64,000 bases of DNA from the NCBI RefSeq assembly GCF_002101735.1, contig NZ_LQPE01000038.1:1-64000 (forward strand), given 5' to 3'. The translations under genes and the position numbers were made by a program. The stretch comes from Mycobacterium kyorinense (GTDB lineage: Bacteria > Actinomycetota > Actinomycetes > Mycobacteriales > Mycobacteriaceae). The number at the start of each line of letters is the position of its first letter. Within the stretch, counting starts at the first letter, position 1. Under the pieces are notes generated by a model. That model did not search any database. It worked only from the letters and a program-made list of their open reading frames with translations, and was not told the origin of the DNA. Shown here in pieces: positions 15,952-23,780 of the stretch.

Positions 15952-16874
15952 GTGCACACAACTCTGTCCTGATCACCGGCGGCACCGGCAGCCTGGGTTA
16001 TCGCACCGCGAAACTGCTTGCCCAGCAGGGCTGGTCGGTGGTCATCACCGGCCGAAAAGCGGCCGCAACCGGGAAAGCGGCGGAGGACCTCGCACGCGAC
16101 ACCGGCAGCGACGTGACCGGCTTGCCACTGGATTTGACGTCGCTTGACGACGTGCGTCGATTCGCCACCGAGCTGACCGGTCGTCGCATGCCGCTTCGCG
16201 CGATCGTCTGCAACGCAGGCATCCAACTCGTGTCCGGCGACAGCCGTACTCCCGACGGGATGGAGACGACGTTCGTCGTCAACCACCTGGCCCAGTTTCT
16301 GCTGATCCACTTACTCCTGCCGGCAATGACCACGCCGGGACGGATTGTGCTGGTGGCCAGTGATACTCACGACCCCGCTCGGCACACCGGCATGCCCGCG
16401 CCGCACTATGTCGACGCGCGTTCGGTGGCCTATCCCGCAGCGGACGGCACCGACGCCGCCCTGGTCGGCCGCCGCCGATACACCACGTCGAAGCTGTGCA
16501 ATGTGCTGAACGCCTACGAGCTCGACCGCCGGTTAGCCGCAGGTGAACTGGGTCCCGCATCTGTGACGGTCAACGCATTCGACCCGGGCCTGATGCCGGG
16601 GACCGGGCTGGCCCGTGACTATTCGGGAATCCAGGCATTCGCGTGGCGCTACCTACTCCCGGCACTGACGGTGGTGCCGGGCATCAACGTGCATACGCCG
16701 GCCCAATCCGGCCGGGCGCTGGCCCGGCTGGTCACCGATCCCGCTCTGGAAAACACGTCAGGCCGGTACTTTTCGGGCAAGCGGGAGACCCGCTCCTCGG
16801 CCGAGTCCTACGACCGCGCCAAAGCGGCCGACCTGTGGGACACGAGCATGCAGCTGGCCGGCCTGGCAAGCTAG
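15948..16874 (+). CDS. Short-chain dehydrogenase/reductase
   Basis: A 308-residue NAD(P)-dependent SDR of the retinol dehydrogenase/protochlorophyllide reductase-like group. The cofactor loop is TGGTGSLG near residue 10. A CNAG motif lies near residue 87 and the catalytic YTTSK near residue 182. A basic residue pattern after the second strand (TGRKAA) suggests NADP. The start overlaps the TetR stop. At the 3' end the stop overlaps the convergent ABC ATPase stop within the palindrome CTAG. The substrate is unknown. Confidence 0.9.
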   Translation: MSAHNSVLITGGTGSLGYRTAKLLAQQGWSVVITGRKAAATGKAAEDLARDTGSDVTGLPLDLTSLDDVRRFATELTGRRMPLRAIVCNAGIQLVSGDSRTPDGMETTFVVNHLAQFLLIHLLLPAMTTPGRIVLVASDTHDPARHTGMPAPHYVDARSVAYPAADGTDAALVGRRRYTTSKLCNVLNAYELDRRLAAGELGPASVTVNAFDPGLMPGTGLARDYSGIQAFAWRYLLPALTVVPGINVHTPAQSGRALARLVTDPALENTSGRYFSGKRETRSSAESYDRAKAADLWDTSMQLAGLAS

Positions 16875-17920
16875 ATCCGGCGGCCGTCGGCGCCGAAGAA
16901 ATGCAGATGATCGGGCTGGGGGCGCAGTCGTACCCGGCTGCCGCGCGGCGGTGGGTTGTGGCCGTCGGCGCGGGCGATCACCGGATGCTCGGTTTCCGCG
17001 ACCCGCCCGTAGAGGTACGCGTCGGCGCCGAGCTCCTCGACGACGTCGACCTCCATCTCGACGCCGAGCCCGCCCACCTCGAGATGCTCGGGCCGAATGC
17101 CGACCGTCACTTGGTCCGCAGTGATCTCCCGCGACAGCGGGATCAGCCAATCACCCAGGGACACCGCCTGATCGGTCACCGGCAAGGTGAACAGGTTCAT
17201 CGCCGGCGAGCCGATGAACTCCGCGACGAACACGTTGACCGGGTTGCGGTAGAGCTCCCGCGGCGGCGCGTATTGCTGCAGCACGCCGTCGCGCAAGACC
17301 GCGACCCGGTCGCCCATCGTCATGGCCTCGACCTGGTCGTGTGTCACGTACACGGTGGTGGTGCCCAATCGGCGCTGCAGTCCGGCGATCTGGTTGCGGG
17401 TTTGGACCCGCAGCTTCGCGTCGAGGTTGGACAGCGGTTCGTCCATCAGGAAGACCAGCGGCCGGCGCACGATCGCGCGGCCCATTGCCACCCGTTGGCG
17501 TTGTCCGCCGGAGAGATCTTTGGGCTTGCGGTCGAGGTAGGGCTCCAGGTCGAGCAGCCGCGCCGCGTCCAGCACGCGCTCGCGGATCTCGCCCTTCGGG
17601 GTTCGGGCGATCTTCAACGCGAAACCCATGTTCTGCGCGACGGTCATGTGCGGGTAGAGCGCGTAGTTCTGAAAGACCATCGCGACGTCGCGGTCCTTGG
17701 GATCGTCGTCGGTGACGTCGCGGTCGCCGATGCGGATACGCCCGGAGTCAACGGTTTCCAAGCCGGCGATCATCCGCAGCGACGTCGTCTTGCCGCATCC
17801 GGACGGCCCGACCAGCACGACGAACTCGCCGTCGTCGACGGCAAGGTCGAGGTGGTCCAGCGCCGGCCGCTGCGTGCCGGGATAGCGGCGCGTCGCCTGC
17901 TCGAAGGTCACCGACGCCAT
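16871..17920 (-). CDS. Sugar ABC transporter ATP-binding protein (Rv2038c-like)
   Basis: A 349-residue MalK/UgpC-type ATPase that energises sugar import. It shows Walker A GPSGCGKTT near residue 38, signature LSGGQRQRVAMGRA near residue 134, Walker B VFLMDEPLSNLD near residue 155 and the switch His in YVTHDQVEAM. The C-terminal 110 residues form the TOBE/regulatory domain with VGIRPEHLE. It is the last gene of a four-gene operon and starts 3 bp after the permease stop codon, matching Rv2041c-Rv2038c order. The transported sugar is not evident. Confidence 0.93.
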   Translation of the reverse strand: MASVTFEQATRRYPGTQRPALDHLDLAVDDGEFVVLVGPSGCGKTTSLRMIAGLETVDSGRIRIGDRDVTDDDPKDRDVAMVFQNYALYPHMTVAQNMGFALKIARTPKGEIRERVLDAARLLDLEPYLDRKPKDLSGGQRQRVAMGRAIVRRPLVFLMDEPLSNLDAKLRVQTRNQIAGLQRRLGTTTVYVTHDQVEAMTMGDRVAVLRDGVLQQYAPPRELYRNPVNVFVAEFIGSPAMNLFTLPVTDQAVSLGDWLIPLSREITADQVTVGIRPEHLEVGGLGVEMEVDVVEELGADAYLYGRVAETEHPVIARADGHNPPPRGSRVRLRPQPDHLHFFGADGRRI

Positions 17921-17923
17921 TGG

Positions 17924-18754
17924 TCAGCCGCCGAACCCGGTCAACGCGATGCCGCGGACGAAGGCACGTTGGGCCACCGCGTAGACGATGATCAGCGGCA
18001 GCAGGATGAGCATCGACGCGGCCATCAGCACCGGCCACCGCGCGACGTATTCGCCCTGCATCCGCACCAGGCCCAGCGTCAGCGTCGCGATGCTCTTGCG
18101 CTGGAGCATCAGCAACGGCCACAGGAAGTCGTTCCACACATTGACCCAAGTGAGCACCGCCAGCACCATGACCGCCGGCCGAGCGTGCGGCAACACGATC
18201 CGCCAGTAGATCTGCCACGGCGTGCAGCCGTCGAGAATCGCAGCCTCCTCGAGATCGGTTGGCAGCGTTCGGAAAAACTGCCGCATCAGATAGGTGCCGA
18301 ACGCCGTGCCGAACAACCCCGGCACGATCATCGCCCACGGTGTGTCCACCCAGCCGGCAAGTCGCATCAGGATGAACTGCGGGATCACGGTCACGGTCAG
18401 CGGCACCATCAGCGTGCCCAGGTAGAGCACGAACACTGTGTCGCGGCCGCGGAATTGCAGCCGCGCAAACGCGTATCCGGCCAGCGAGCAGAAGAACACC
18501 TGCCCGGCCGTCACACACCCGGCGTAGAGCACCGTGTTGAAAAACATTCGCCAAAACGGCATCAGGACAAAGACTTCCCGGTAGTTCGACCACCGCGGGT
18601 GCGACGGGAACAGCGTCGCCTCACTGACCTCGCCCTCGCGCTTCAGCGAGCCGGACACCGCCCACAGGATCGGGAACAGTGCACACCATGCGACACCGAT
18701 CAGCGCGGCATACAGCGCGGCCGCACGCACGACGTTGGGTCTCGACACCGGCAC
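17924..18754 (-). CDS. Sugar ABC transporter permease (Rv2039c-like)
   Basis: A 276-residue MalG-type inner-membrane permease with six predicted helices. The ATPase-contacting EAA loop reads EEAAILDGCTPWQIYWRIVLP near residue 185. I chose the GTG at 18754, two bases after the upstream permease stop; a second GTG at 18748 is equally possible. M. tuberculosis Rv2039c is about 280 residues. It is the partner of the adjacent MalF-type permease. Confidence 0.9.
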   Translation of the reverse strand: MPVSRPNVVRAAALYAALIGVAWCALFPILWAVSGSLKREGEVSEATLFPSHPRWSNYREVFVLMPFWRMFFNTVLYAGCVTAGQVFFCSLAGYAFARLQFRGRDTVFVLYLGTLMVPLTVTVIPQFILMRLAGWVDTPWAMIVPGLFGTAFGTYLMRQFFRTLPTDLEEAAILDGCTPWQIYWRIVLPHARPAVMVLAVLTWVNVWNDFLWPLLMLQRKSIATLTLGLVRMQGEYVARWPVLMAASMLILLPLIIVYAVAQRAFVRGIALTGFGG

Positions 18755-18756
18755 GA

Positions 18757-19647
18757 TCAGCCCTCCCACGAACGCCGACGCGCGAACCGCAGCTGTAAGA
18801 CCGTCAACACCAGCAGGATGGCGAACATCACCCACGCCAGCGCCGACGCGTAACCGAACTCCAAGAATGCGAACGCGTGCTGGAACAGCATGATGCCCAA
18901 CACGTAGGTTCCGGTCTCCGGCCCGCCGTTACGGCCGGTGAGCACATAGACGAGGTCAAAGGCCTGGAATGCGTTGATGATCGAGATGACCACCACAAAC
19001 GACAAGGCACCCCGGATCAGGGGCACCGTGATCGAGAAGAACTGCCGGACCTCCCGGGCGCCGTCGATTCTGGCTGCCTCGTAGACGGTTTCGGGAATCC
19101 CCTGCATTGCCGCCAAGAGGATGACCGTCGCGAAGGGCACGCTTTTCCACACGCTGACCACACAGAGCGACACCATGGCCCAGTGCGGGTCGATGAGCCA
19201 CGGGACCGGCCCCACCCCGACCCAACCGAGCATGATGTTGAGCAGGCCGTTGTCGGTGTTGAACACGAACTGCCAGACGACGGCCATCACCACCGACGAC
19301 ATGGCCAGCGGCAAGAAGACCACAGTCCGAAAGATGCCGATGCCCTTGACTTTCCGGTTCAGCAGGCCGGCGACGGCCAGGCTGATCAGGACGGTCGGCA
19401 CGATGGTTCCGATCGTGAAGATCACCGTATTGCGCACCGCGATCAGAAACAGCGGGTCGGCGGTGAAAAGGTGCCGAAAGTTCGCCGGCCCGACGAACTT
19501 CGGCGCGGTGAACAGGTCCCAGTTCTGGAAGCTCATGAAAAGCGAAAAGCCGAGCGGGAACAGCATGAACACCGCAACCGCGATCAGGTTCGGGGCGACG
19601 AACAGTCGCCCGGCCCAAGCACGTCGCCGCGAGTCGATTGCTGTCAT
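18757..19647 (-). CDS. Sugar ABC transporter permease (Rv2040c-like)
   Basis: A 296-residue MalF-type permease with six predicted helices and the EAA loop YEAARIDGAREVRQFFSITVP near residue 200. The ATG overlaps the stop of the solute-binding lipoprotein gene (ATGA), giving tight coupling. Length and order match Rv2040c. Confidence 0.92.
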   Translation of the reverse strand: MTAIDSRRRAWAGRLFVAPNLIAVAVFMLFPLGFSLFMSFQNWDLFTAPKFVGPANFRHLFTADPLFLIAVRNTVIFTIGTIVPTVLISLAVAGLLNRKVKGIGIFRTVVFLPLAMSSVVMAVVWQFVFNTDNGLLNIMLGWVGVGPVPWLIDPHWAMVSLCVVSVWKSVPFATVILLAAMQGIPETVYEAARIDGAREVRQFFSITVPLIRGALSFVVVISIINAFQAFDLVYVLTGRNGGPETGTYVLGIMLFQHAFAFLEFGYASALAWVMFAILLVLTVLQLRFARRRSWEG

Positions 19648-20960
19648 GGATTGCGCAGCACCTCGTCGACCTCACGTGACAACCCACTTGCCAACGACCT
19701 GGCCGGCCGGCTGCCCCGCAGCACCGGCCCGAAATTGCGGTCCATCAACGCGTTGATCTTTTCCCACGCCGGGCTGACCGGCAGACCCTCGGAGTGCGCG
19801 GGTCCGCCGGTCAGCACCGCGAGGTTGCCGATCCGGCGATGCGCATCGGCGAATCCGGCGGAGTTGATCGCCGAGCGCAGCACCGGTACGAAAAGGCTGG
19901 TTTCGCCGATGATCGCCTGCCCGACGGGGCCTGCGGCGAACTTCACGAATTCCCAGGCCTGCTGCTTGCGACCGCTGCTCGCCGCGATGGCGAGGCCGGT
20001 GGTACCGATGTTGGACTTGGCGCCGTGACCGCGTGGGCCGGTGGGCAACACGGTGACGTCGAAATCCAGCCCCTCGGCCCGGTCGAACGTCTGGTAGCGC
20101 CAGTGGCCGCCCAGTGCCATCGCCGCCTTGCCGGAGGAGAACAGGTCCATGGTCGACATCGACTGTGTCTCCGATGCGGTGGGCGCGACCTTGTGCTTGG
20201 TGGACAGGTCGGCGTAGAACTGCACACCGTCGAGGAACGCGTTGTTGTCGAAGTTGAGGTGCGAGGGGTTCATCCGCGGATCCGACCACGGCACACCGTT
20301 GTTCATCCCGAACAGCCCGGCCGAGTAGGAGGCCACCCAGGTGTCCACGAAACCCCACCGGGTCACTCTCCCCGACCGGTCGCGCTGGGTGAGTGCCTTG
20401 GCCGTGTCGAGGAACTCGGCGAAACTCCATGGCCGGTCCCATCGCCCCGGCGGCTTCGGCACGCCGGCCTCGGCGACGTGTTTCTTGTTGTAGTACAAGA
20501 AGTTTCCCGACCACTGTTCCGGGAAAGCGTACTGGCCGCCGTCGAACGTGAAGGTCTCGTACAGCGCACCGATGCTGTCCCGTTTGAGTTCGGCGGCGAA
20601 GGCCGGGTCGCGGGCCAGCATGGTGTTGAGGTCTAGCAGCACTCCCCGGTCGGCCAGCCCGGCGTAGCTGAATTCCCACGCCATCAGCAAATCCGGGCAC
20701 TTGCCGCCGGCGCAAAACGTCGACATCTGCTGCATGGGATCCGGTCCCGACAACAGCGTGCGCACCTTGATGTCGGGGTGCCGACGTTCGAACGCGTCGA
20801 CGATACGCATCCGGGCGTCGGCCTCTTCCGGATTGGCGGCGAAGAAGAACGTCAGCGCGTCGTCGTCGGGAGCGCAGCCCTGCGGCCACGGCGCCAGCGC
20901 CGCACCGAGCACACCGGCGCCACGCAGCAGTGTCCGTCGTCCGAACGGCTTAGCGACCAT
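19644..20960 (-). CDS. Sugar-binding lipoprotein of ABC transporter (Rv2041c-like)
   Basis: A 438-residue extracytoplasmic solute-binding protein of the type 1 sugar family, the same length as Rv2041c. The signal has a twin-arginine pair at residues 8-9 (FGRRTLLRG) and a candidate lipobox Cys29 (PQGC), so export by Tat and lipid anchoring are possible. The binding-protein fold is indicated by the N-terminal FFFAANPEEADARMRIVDAF and by PTGPRGHGAKSNIGTTGLAI. The ATG lies inside the last codons of the sigma-factor gene (11-bp overlap), so transcription probably continues from that gene. In M. tuberculosis the upstream neighbour is Rv2042c instead. Confidence 0.92.
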   Translation of the reverse strand: MVAKPFGRRTLLRGAGVLGAALAPWPQGCAPDDDALTFFFAANPEEADARMRIVDAFERRHPDIKVRTLLSGPDPMQQMSTFCAGGKCPDLLMAWEFSYAGLADRGVLLDLNTMLARDPAFAAELKRDSIGALYETFTFDGGQYAFPEQWSGNFLYYNKKHVAEAGVPKPPGRWDRPWSFAEFLDTAKALTQRDRSGRVTRWGFVDTWVASYSAGLFGMNNGVPWSDPRMNPSHLNFDNNAFLDGVQFYADLSTKHKVAPTASETQSMSTMDLFSSGKAAMALGGHWRYQTFDRAEGLDFDVTVLPTGPRGHGAKSNIGTTGLAIAASSGRKQQAWEFVKFAAGPVGQAIIGETSLFVPVLRSAINSAGFADAHRRIGNLAVLTGGPAHSEGLPVSPAWEKINALMDRNFGPVLRGSRPARSLASGLSREVDEVLRNP

Positions 20961-21831
20961 GGCGCTTTGATTCTGGCAGTGCAAGGACAGCGGCGCGCAG
21001 CCGATCGCGGTCGCCGATGATGTCGATGGCGTGAATGCGGCCGCTCTCGATCGCGATGAGCAGCAGCGCCTGCAGCCGTCCGCCCGGGGCGATCGCAATG
21101 CCGGGTGCTCCGTCGACGAGCAGGACGGCACCCGCCGCGGCGCGCCCGGTGAACCGCCGGGTTTCCTCGGCGACCTGGCGGGCGCCGCGGACTTCGGTGG
21201 GCACGTCGTCGGGAACCAAGACGCGGTCGACCCGGCGCACCACGTCGGGAGACAGCAGATGCAGCAGGGTGGCGATGTCACCGCCCCGTGAGGCCGCCAG
21301 GAACGCCTCGACGATCGACAGGTGCTCGGCCGTCGGGGTGGGTTGGTCGGACGGTGCCGCGTGCAGTCGCGCGCGGGCCCGGCTGGCCAGCTTCTTGGCG
21401 GCGTCCGGCGAGCGATCCAGCAGCTCGCCGATGATCTCGAACGGCACGGCGAACACGTCGTGCAAGACGAACGCAACTCGCTGCGCGGGCGAAAGGCGGT
21501 CGAGGACCACCAGCAGCGCCCGGCTGACCGACTCGGCCAGCAGCACGTCCTCGTCGGCGGGCGCCACCGCCGGATGATCCAGGTCCTCCAGCGGTTGCTC
21601 GGCTCGTCTATTGCGGGCGCGCAACTGGTCGATGGCCTCGCGGGCCGTGATCGTGGTGAACCAGCCAGTCAGGTTCTCGACGCCGTCCGCGTCGGCGCGA
21701 CTGGCCTTGAGCCAGGCGGATTGCACGGCGTCCTCGGCGTCGGCGGCGGATCCGAGCAAGTGAAACGCCACCGAGCGCAGGTGTCGTCGATCCGCATCGA
21801 ACCGCTGCGCGAGGTCCTCGATGGTGGTCAT
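20950..21831 (-). CDS. ECF41-type sigma factor with SnoaL-like C-terminus
   Basis: A 293-residue extracytoplasmic-function sigma factor. Residues 10-75 are region 2 (AFHLLGSAADAEDAVQSAWL, then ITAREAIDQLRARNRR). Residues 105-160 are region 4 (LSPAQRVAFVLHDVFAVPFE). The C-terminal 120 residues form a SnoaL-like fold, the hallmark of SigJ/ECF41 proteins, where it modulates activity in place of an anti-sigma factor. A DoxX gene lies divergently next to it, the usual ECF41 partner. It overlaps the start of the sugar-binding lipoprotein gene, so the sugar transporter may now belong to its transcription unit. Confidence 0.9.
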   Translation of the reverse strand: MTTIEDLAQRFDADRRHLRSVAFHLLGSAADAEDAVQSAWLKASRADADGVENLTGWFTTITAREAIDQLRARNRRAEQPLEDLDHPAVAPADEDVLLAESVSRALLVVLDRLSPAQRVAFVLHDVFAVPFEIIGELLDRSPDAAKKLASRARARLHAAPSDQPTPTAEHLSIVEAFLAASRGGDIATLLHLLSPDVVRRVDRVLVPDDVPTEVRGARQVAEETRRFTGRAAAGAVLLVDGAPGIAIAPGGRLQALLLIAIESGRIHAIDIIGDRDRLRAAVLALPESKRHGR

Positions 21832-21832
21832 G

Positions 21833-21859
21833 GGTCACCTTTCCTGCGCGGCACTCGTC
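21833..21859 (+). promoter_or_regulatory. Candidate ECF41-dependent promoter
   Basis: GGTCACC, 16-bp spacer, CGTC in front of the DoxX gene. This resembles the ECF41 promoter form I recall (TGTCACA near -35, CGTC near -10). The -10 element ends 41 bp before the DoxX ATG. Inferred from pattern only. Confidence 0.5.
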
Positions 21860-21900
21860 AACCAGATGAGACCGACATTCCGCTGCCAAGGAGACCAGCC

Positions 21901-22248
21901 ATGAGCATTGCATACCTCGTTGTCACGACGATCACCGTGGTGGTCACCGCCGGAATCGCGGTGGCCGACTACATTCCCGCCGAGTTTGTGCTGGCCAACT
22001 CGGCCGAGGTGGGCGTGCCGCGATCGTGGCTACCGATGCTCGGAACGCTCAAACTGGCGGGCGCCGTCGGGCTGCTCGCGGGTCTGGTGGTGCCGGCGAT
22101 CGGCATTGCGGCCGCCGTGGGCCTGGTGTTGTTCTTCGTCGGCGCGATCATCACCCACGTTCGGGCCGGCGTGTTCTACAACATCGCGTTTCCGGGCGCC
22201 TACCTGGCGTTGGCAGCGGCGTCGCTGGTGCTGCTGGCCGCGAAGTAG
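21901..22248 (+). CDS. DoxX-like membrane protein (ECF41 partner)
   Basis: A 115-residue protein with four predicted helices, of the DoxX-like family (MLGTLKLAGAVGLLAGL is typical). An AAGGAG ribosome binding site precedes the ATG. It is divergent from the sigma factor, with the promoter candidate between them. Small DoxX proteins are common targets of ECF41 sigma factors; the biochemical role is unclear, with redox functions proposed for relatives. Its 3' end overlaps the convergent Rv2042c-like gene by 49 bp. Confidence 0.85.
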   Translation: MSIAYLVVTTITVVVTAGIAVADYIPAEFVLANSAEVGVPRSWLPMLGTLKLAGAVGLLAGLVVPAIGIAAAVGLVLFFVGAIITHVRAGVFYNIAFPGAYLALAAASLVLLAAK

Positions 22249-23024
22249 CGGATCCGCTGGATTGCTGTGCCGCGAGCGGCCATATCGGCGAACACGACGC
22301 CACGGCCCTGCGACGCGGTGACCGAGACCGCGACGGTGCGGCCCGCGCCGATGAGCTTTGCCCAGCCGGCACCGGCGAGCCGCTCGATCAGTTCGGTGAC
22401 ACCGAGGTCCTCGTCGTCACCGAAAGTCATTGTGGCCGTTGGTGATAACGTGCGCAGTGCGGCGAATTTGTCGCCGGAGGCGACAGCGTTCAGGAAGTTG
22501 TCGACGCATCGTTTGTGGCGTGCGCCCACGCGGCGGAAGCCCGCCGCGAAGCCGAGGGTTCCGCGCAGTCGCTGGTTGGCCAACAGCCCTTGCGACAGTT
22601 GGACACCGGCGGGCACGGCCGGCAGCCCGTTGCGCAGGAACTGCAGCATCATGCTCGGCAGTTCCCAATAGGCCCGCAACGCCGCGATCTTCCATGTCCC
22701 GTCGACCTCGCGCAGGTCGTAGCGCAGGAAGGCCGGGATGTGCATCGTCACGGCCGACCCCATGGCCACCTCGAGCTCGAGGTCGCGGATGACGGCCGAG
22801 CCCCGGACGATGTCGAGGTCGCGATGAAACGTGATGTCGCGCGGCCCGATGAACGTGTCGTAGAAGCGGCCGATCTGCGCCGCACCCACATGCGGCCGTG
22901 AGCCGACCGGATCCTCGACCCGGCCGTCGCCGGTGAAAAGCCCCACCCAGCCCGCGCGGTCATGTGCGGCCGCGGCTCGCGGCGACTGCTCGACCGCGGC
23001 CAACAGATCCGACTGTGTGTCCAT
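22200..23024 (-). CDS. Conserved protein, Rv2042c-like, SnoaL-like N-terminus
   Basis: A 274-residue protein with an N-terminal nuclear-transport-factor-2/SnoaL-like fold: DRAGWVGLFTGDGRVEDPVGSRP, then FYDTFIGPRDITFH. A second similar half may exist (DNFLNAVASGDKFAALRTLSPTATM). It matches Rv2042c (about 265 residues), which follows pncA in M. tuberculosis. The ATG shares its A with the pncA stop (TGATG), so translation is coupled. Function unknown; such folds bind small hydrophobic substrates. Confidence 0.85.
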   Translation of the reverse strand: MDTQSDLLAAVEQSPRAAAAHDRAGWVGLFTGDGRVEDPVGSRPHVGAAQIGRFYDTFIGPRDITFHRDLDIVRGSAVIRDLELEVAMGSAVTMHIPAFLRYDLREVDGTWKIAALRAYWELPSMMLQFLRNGLPAVPAGVQLSQGLLANQRLRGTLGFAAGFRRVGARHKRCVDNFLNAVASGDKFAALRTLSPTATMTFGDDEDLGVTELIERLAGAGWAKLIGAGRTVAVSVTASQGRGVVFADMAARGTAIQRIRYFAASSTSDAAANAR

Positions 23025-23590
23025 CAGGCGCTTTGCAACACCGCGACGCCGGCGCTTCGCAGCTCGTCGACGGCGGCGGCGGTGGACTTCTCCCCCACTC
23101 CCGCAGTCAGATCCAGTAACACCCGGGTGGCGAAGCCCGCTCGCGCGGCGTCCTCGGCGGTGGCTCGGACGCACTGGTCGGTGGCGATGCCGACCACGTC
23201 GACCTCGTCGACCCCGCGCTGCCGCAGCCAGTCGACCAGTGGCGTGCCGGTGTCGTCGACGCCCTCGAAGCCGCTGTATCCGGCGCTATAGGCGCCCTTG
23301 CGGAAGACCGCCTCGACCCGGCTGGTGTCGAGGTCGGGGTGCAGCTCCGCCCCGGGGGTCCCGGCCACGCAGTGCGGCGGCCAGGTCGACGTGTAGTCGG
23401 GGTGGTCGGAGAAGTGGTCGCCGGGGTCGACGTGGAAGTCCTGGGTGGCCACCACATGCGGATAGTCCGAGACATGCAGGTAGTCGGAGATGGCGCGGGC
23501 CAGCGCCGCGCCGCCGCGCACAGCCAGCGAGCCGCCTTCGCAGAAGTCGTTTTGCACGTCGACGATGATCAACGCCCGCATATCACCCAC
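23024..23590 (-). CDS. pncA: Pyrazinamidase/nicotinamidase PncA
   Basis: A 188-residue amidase that converts nicotinamide to nicotinic acid in NAD salvage and activates pyrazinamide. Catalytic Asp8 (IIVDVQ), the Lys of YSAGYSG context (RKGAYSAG) and Cys137 (ATDQCVRAT) are present. The iron ligands are the His residues of DFHVDPGDHF and PPHC. It is one residue shorter than M. tuberculosis PncA before the active site. The residue before the catalytic Cys is Gln rather than the His of M. tuberculosis. His57, changed to Asp in M. bovis, is retained at the equivalent position (His56). It leads a two-gene unit with the Rv2042c-like gene. Confidence 0.96.
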   Translation of the reverse strand: MGDMRALIIVDVQNDFCEGGSLAVRGGAALARAISDYLHVSDYPHVVATQDFHVDPGDHFSDHPDYTSTWPPHCVAGTPGAELHPDLDTSRVEAVFRKGAYSAGYSGFEGVDDTGTPLVDWLRQRGVDEVDVVGIATDQCVRATAEDAARAGFATRVLLDLTAGVGEKSTAAAVDELRSAGVAVLQSA

Positions 23591-23666
23591 CGTATCGCCG
23601 GCGGACGTCAGAGCGGCCGGCGCTGGAGGTTAGACTTCCTAACTTGCCGAGGGAGGACGGTGTGCG

Positions 23667-23713
23667 TTGCATCACGTAGCCTGTCAAATTATAGTCCAGA
23701 CACGTGTCCAGAC
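23667..23713 (+). promoter_or_regulatory. Promoter and TetR operator of the glycosyltransferase cassette
   Basis: A sigma-A-like promoter: TTGCAT at 23667-23672, 17-bp spacer, TATAGT at 23690-23695. An operator GTCCAGACACGTGTCCAGAC at 23694-23713 overlaps the expected start point and has the perfect core GACACGTGTC. Almost the same site occurs at 27534-27552 before the TetR gene. The ATG of the first gene is 67 bp downstream. Confidence 0.8.
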
Positions 23714-23780
23714 AGTTCGCCGACGACCTGACCGATCCCTCCGCCGTGATTGATTCCGGCCACGCCACAGCGAAGCGGGC

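Noticed and set aside
16643..18853. Very long plus-strand frame opposite the ABC transporter genes
   Set aside because: It is the antisense shadow of well-supported transporter genes in high-GC DNA; product is His/Arg/Gln-rich without domains.
18877..20028. Long plus-strand frame opposite the permease and binding protein
   Set aside because: Antisense shadow with low-complexity composition.
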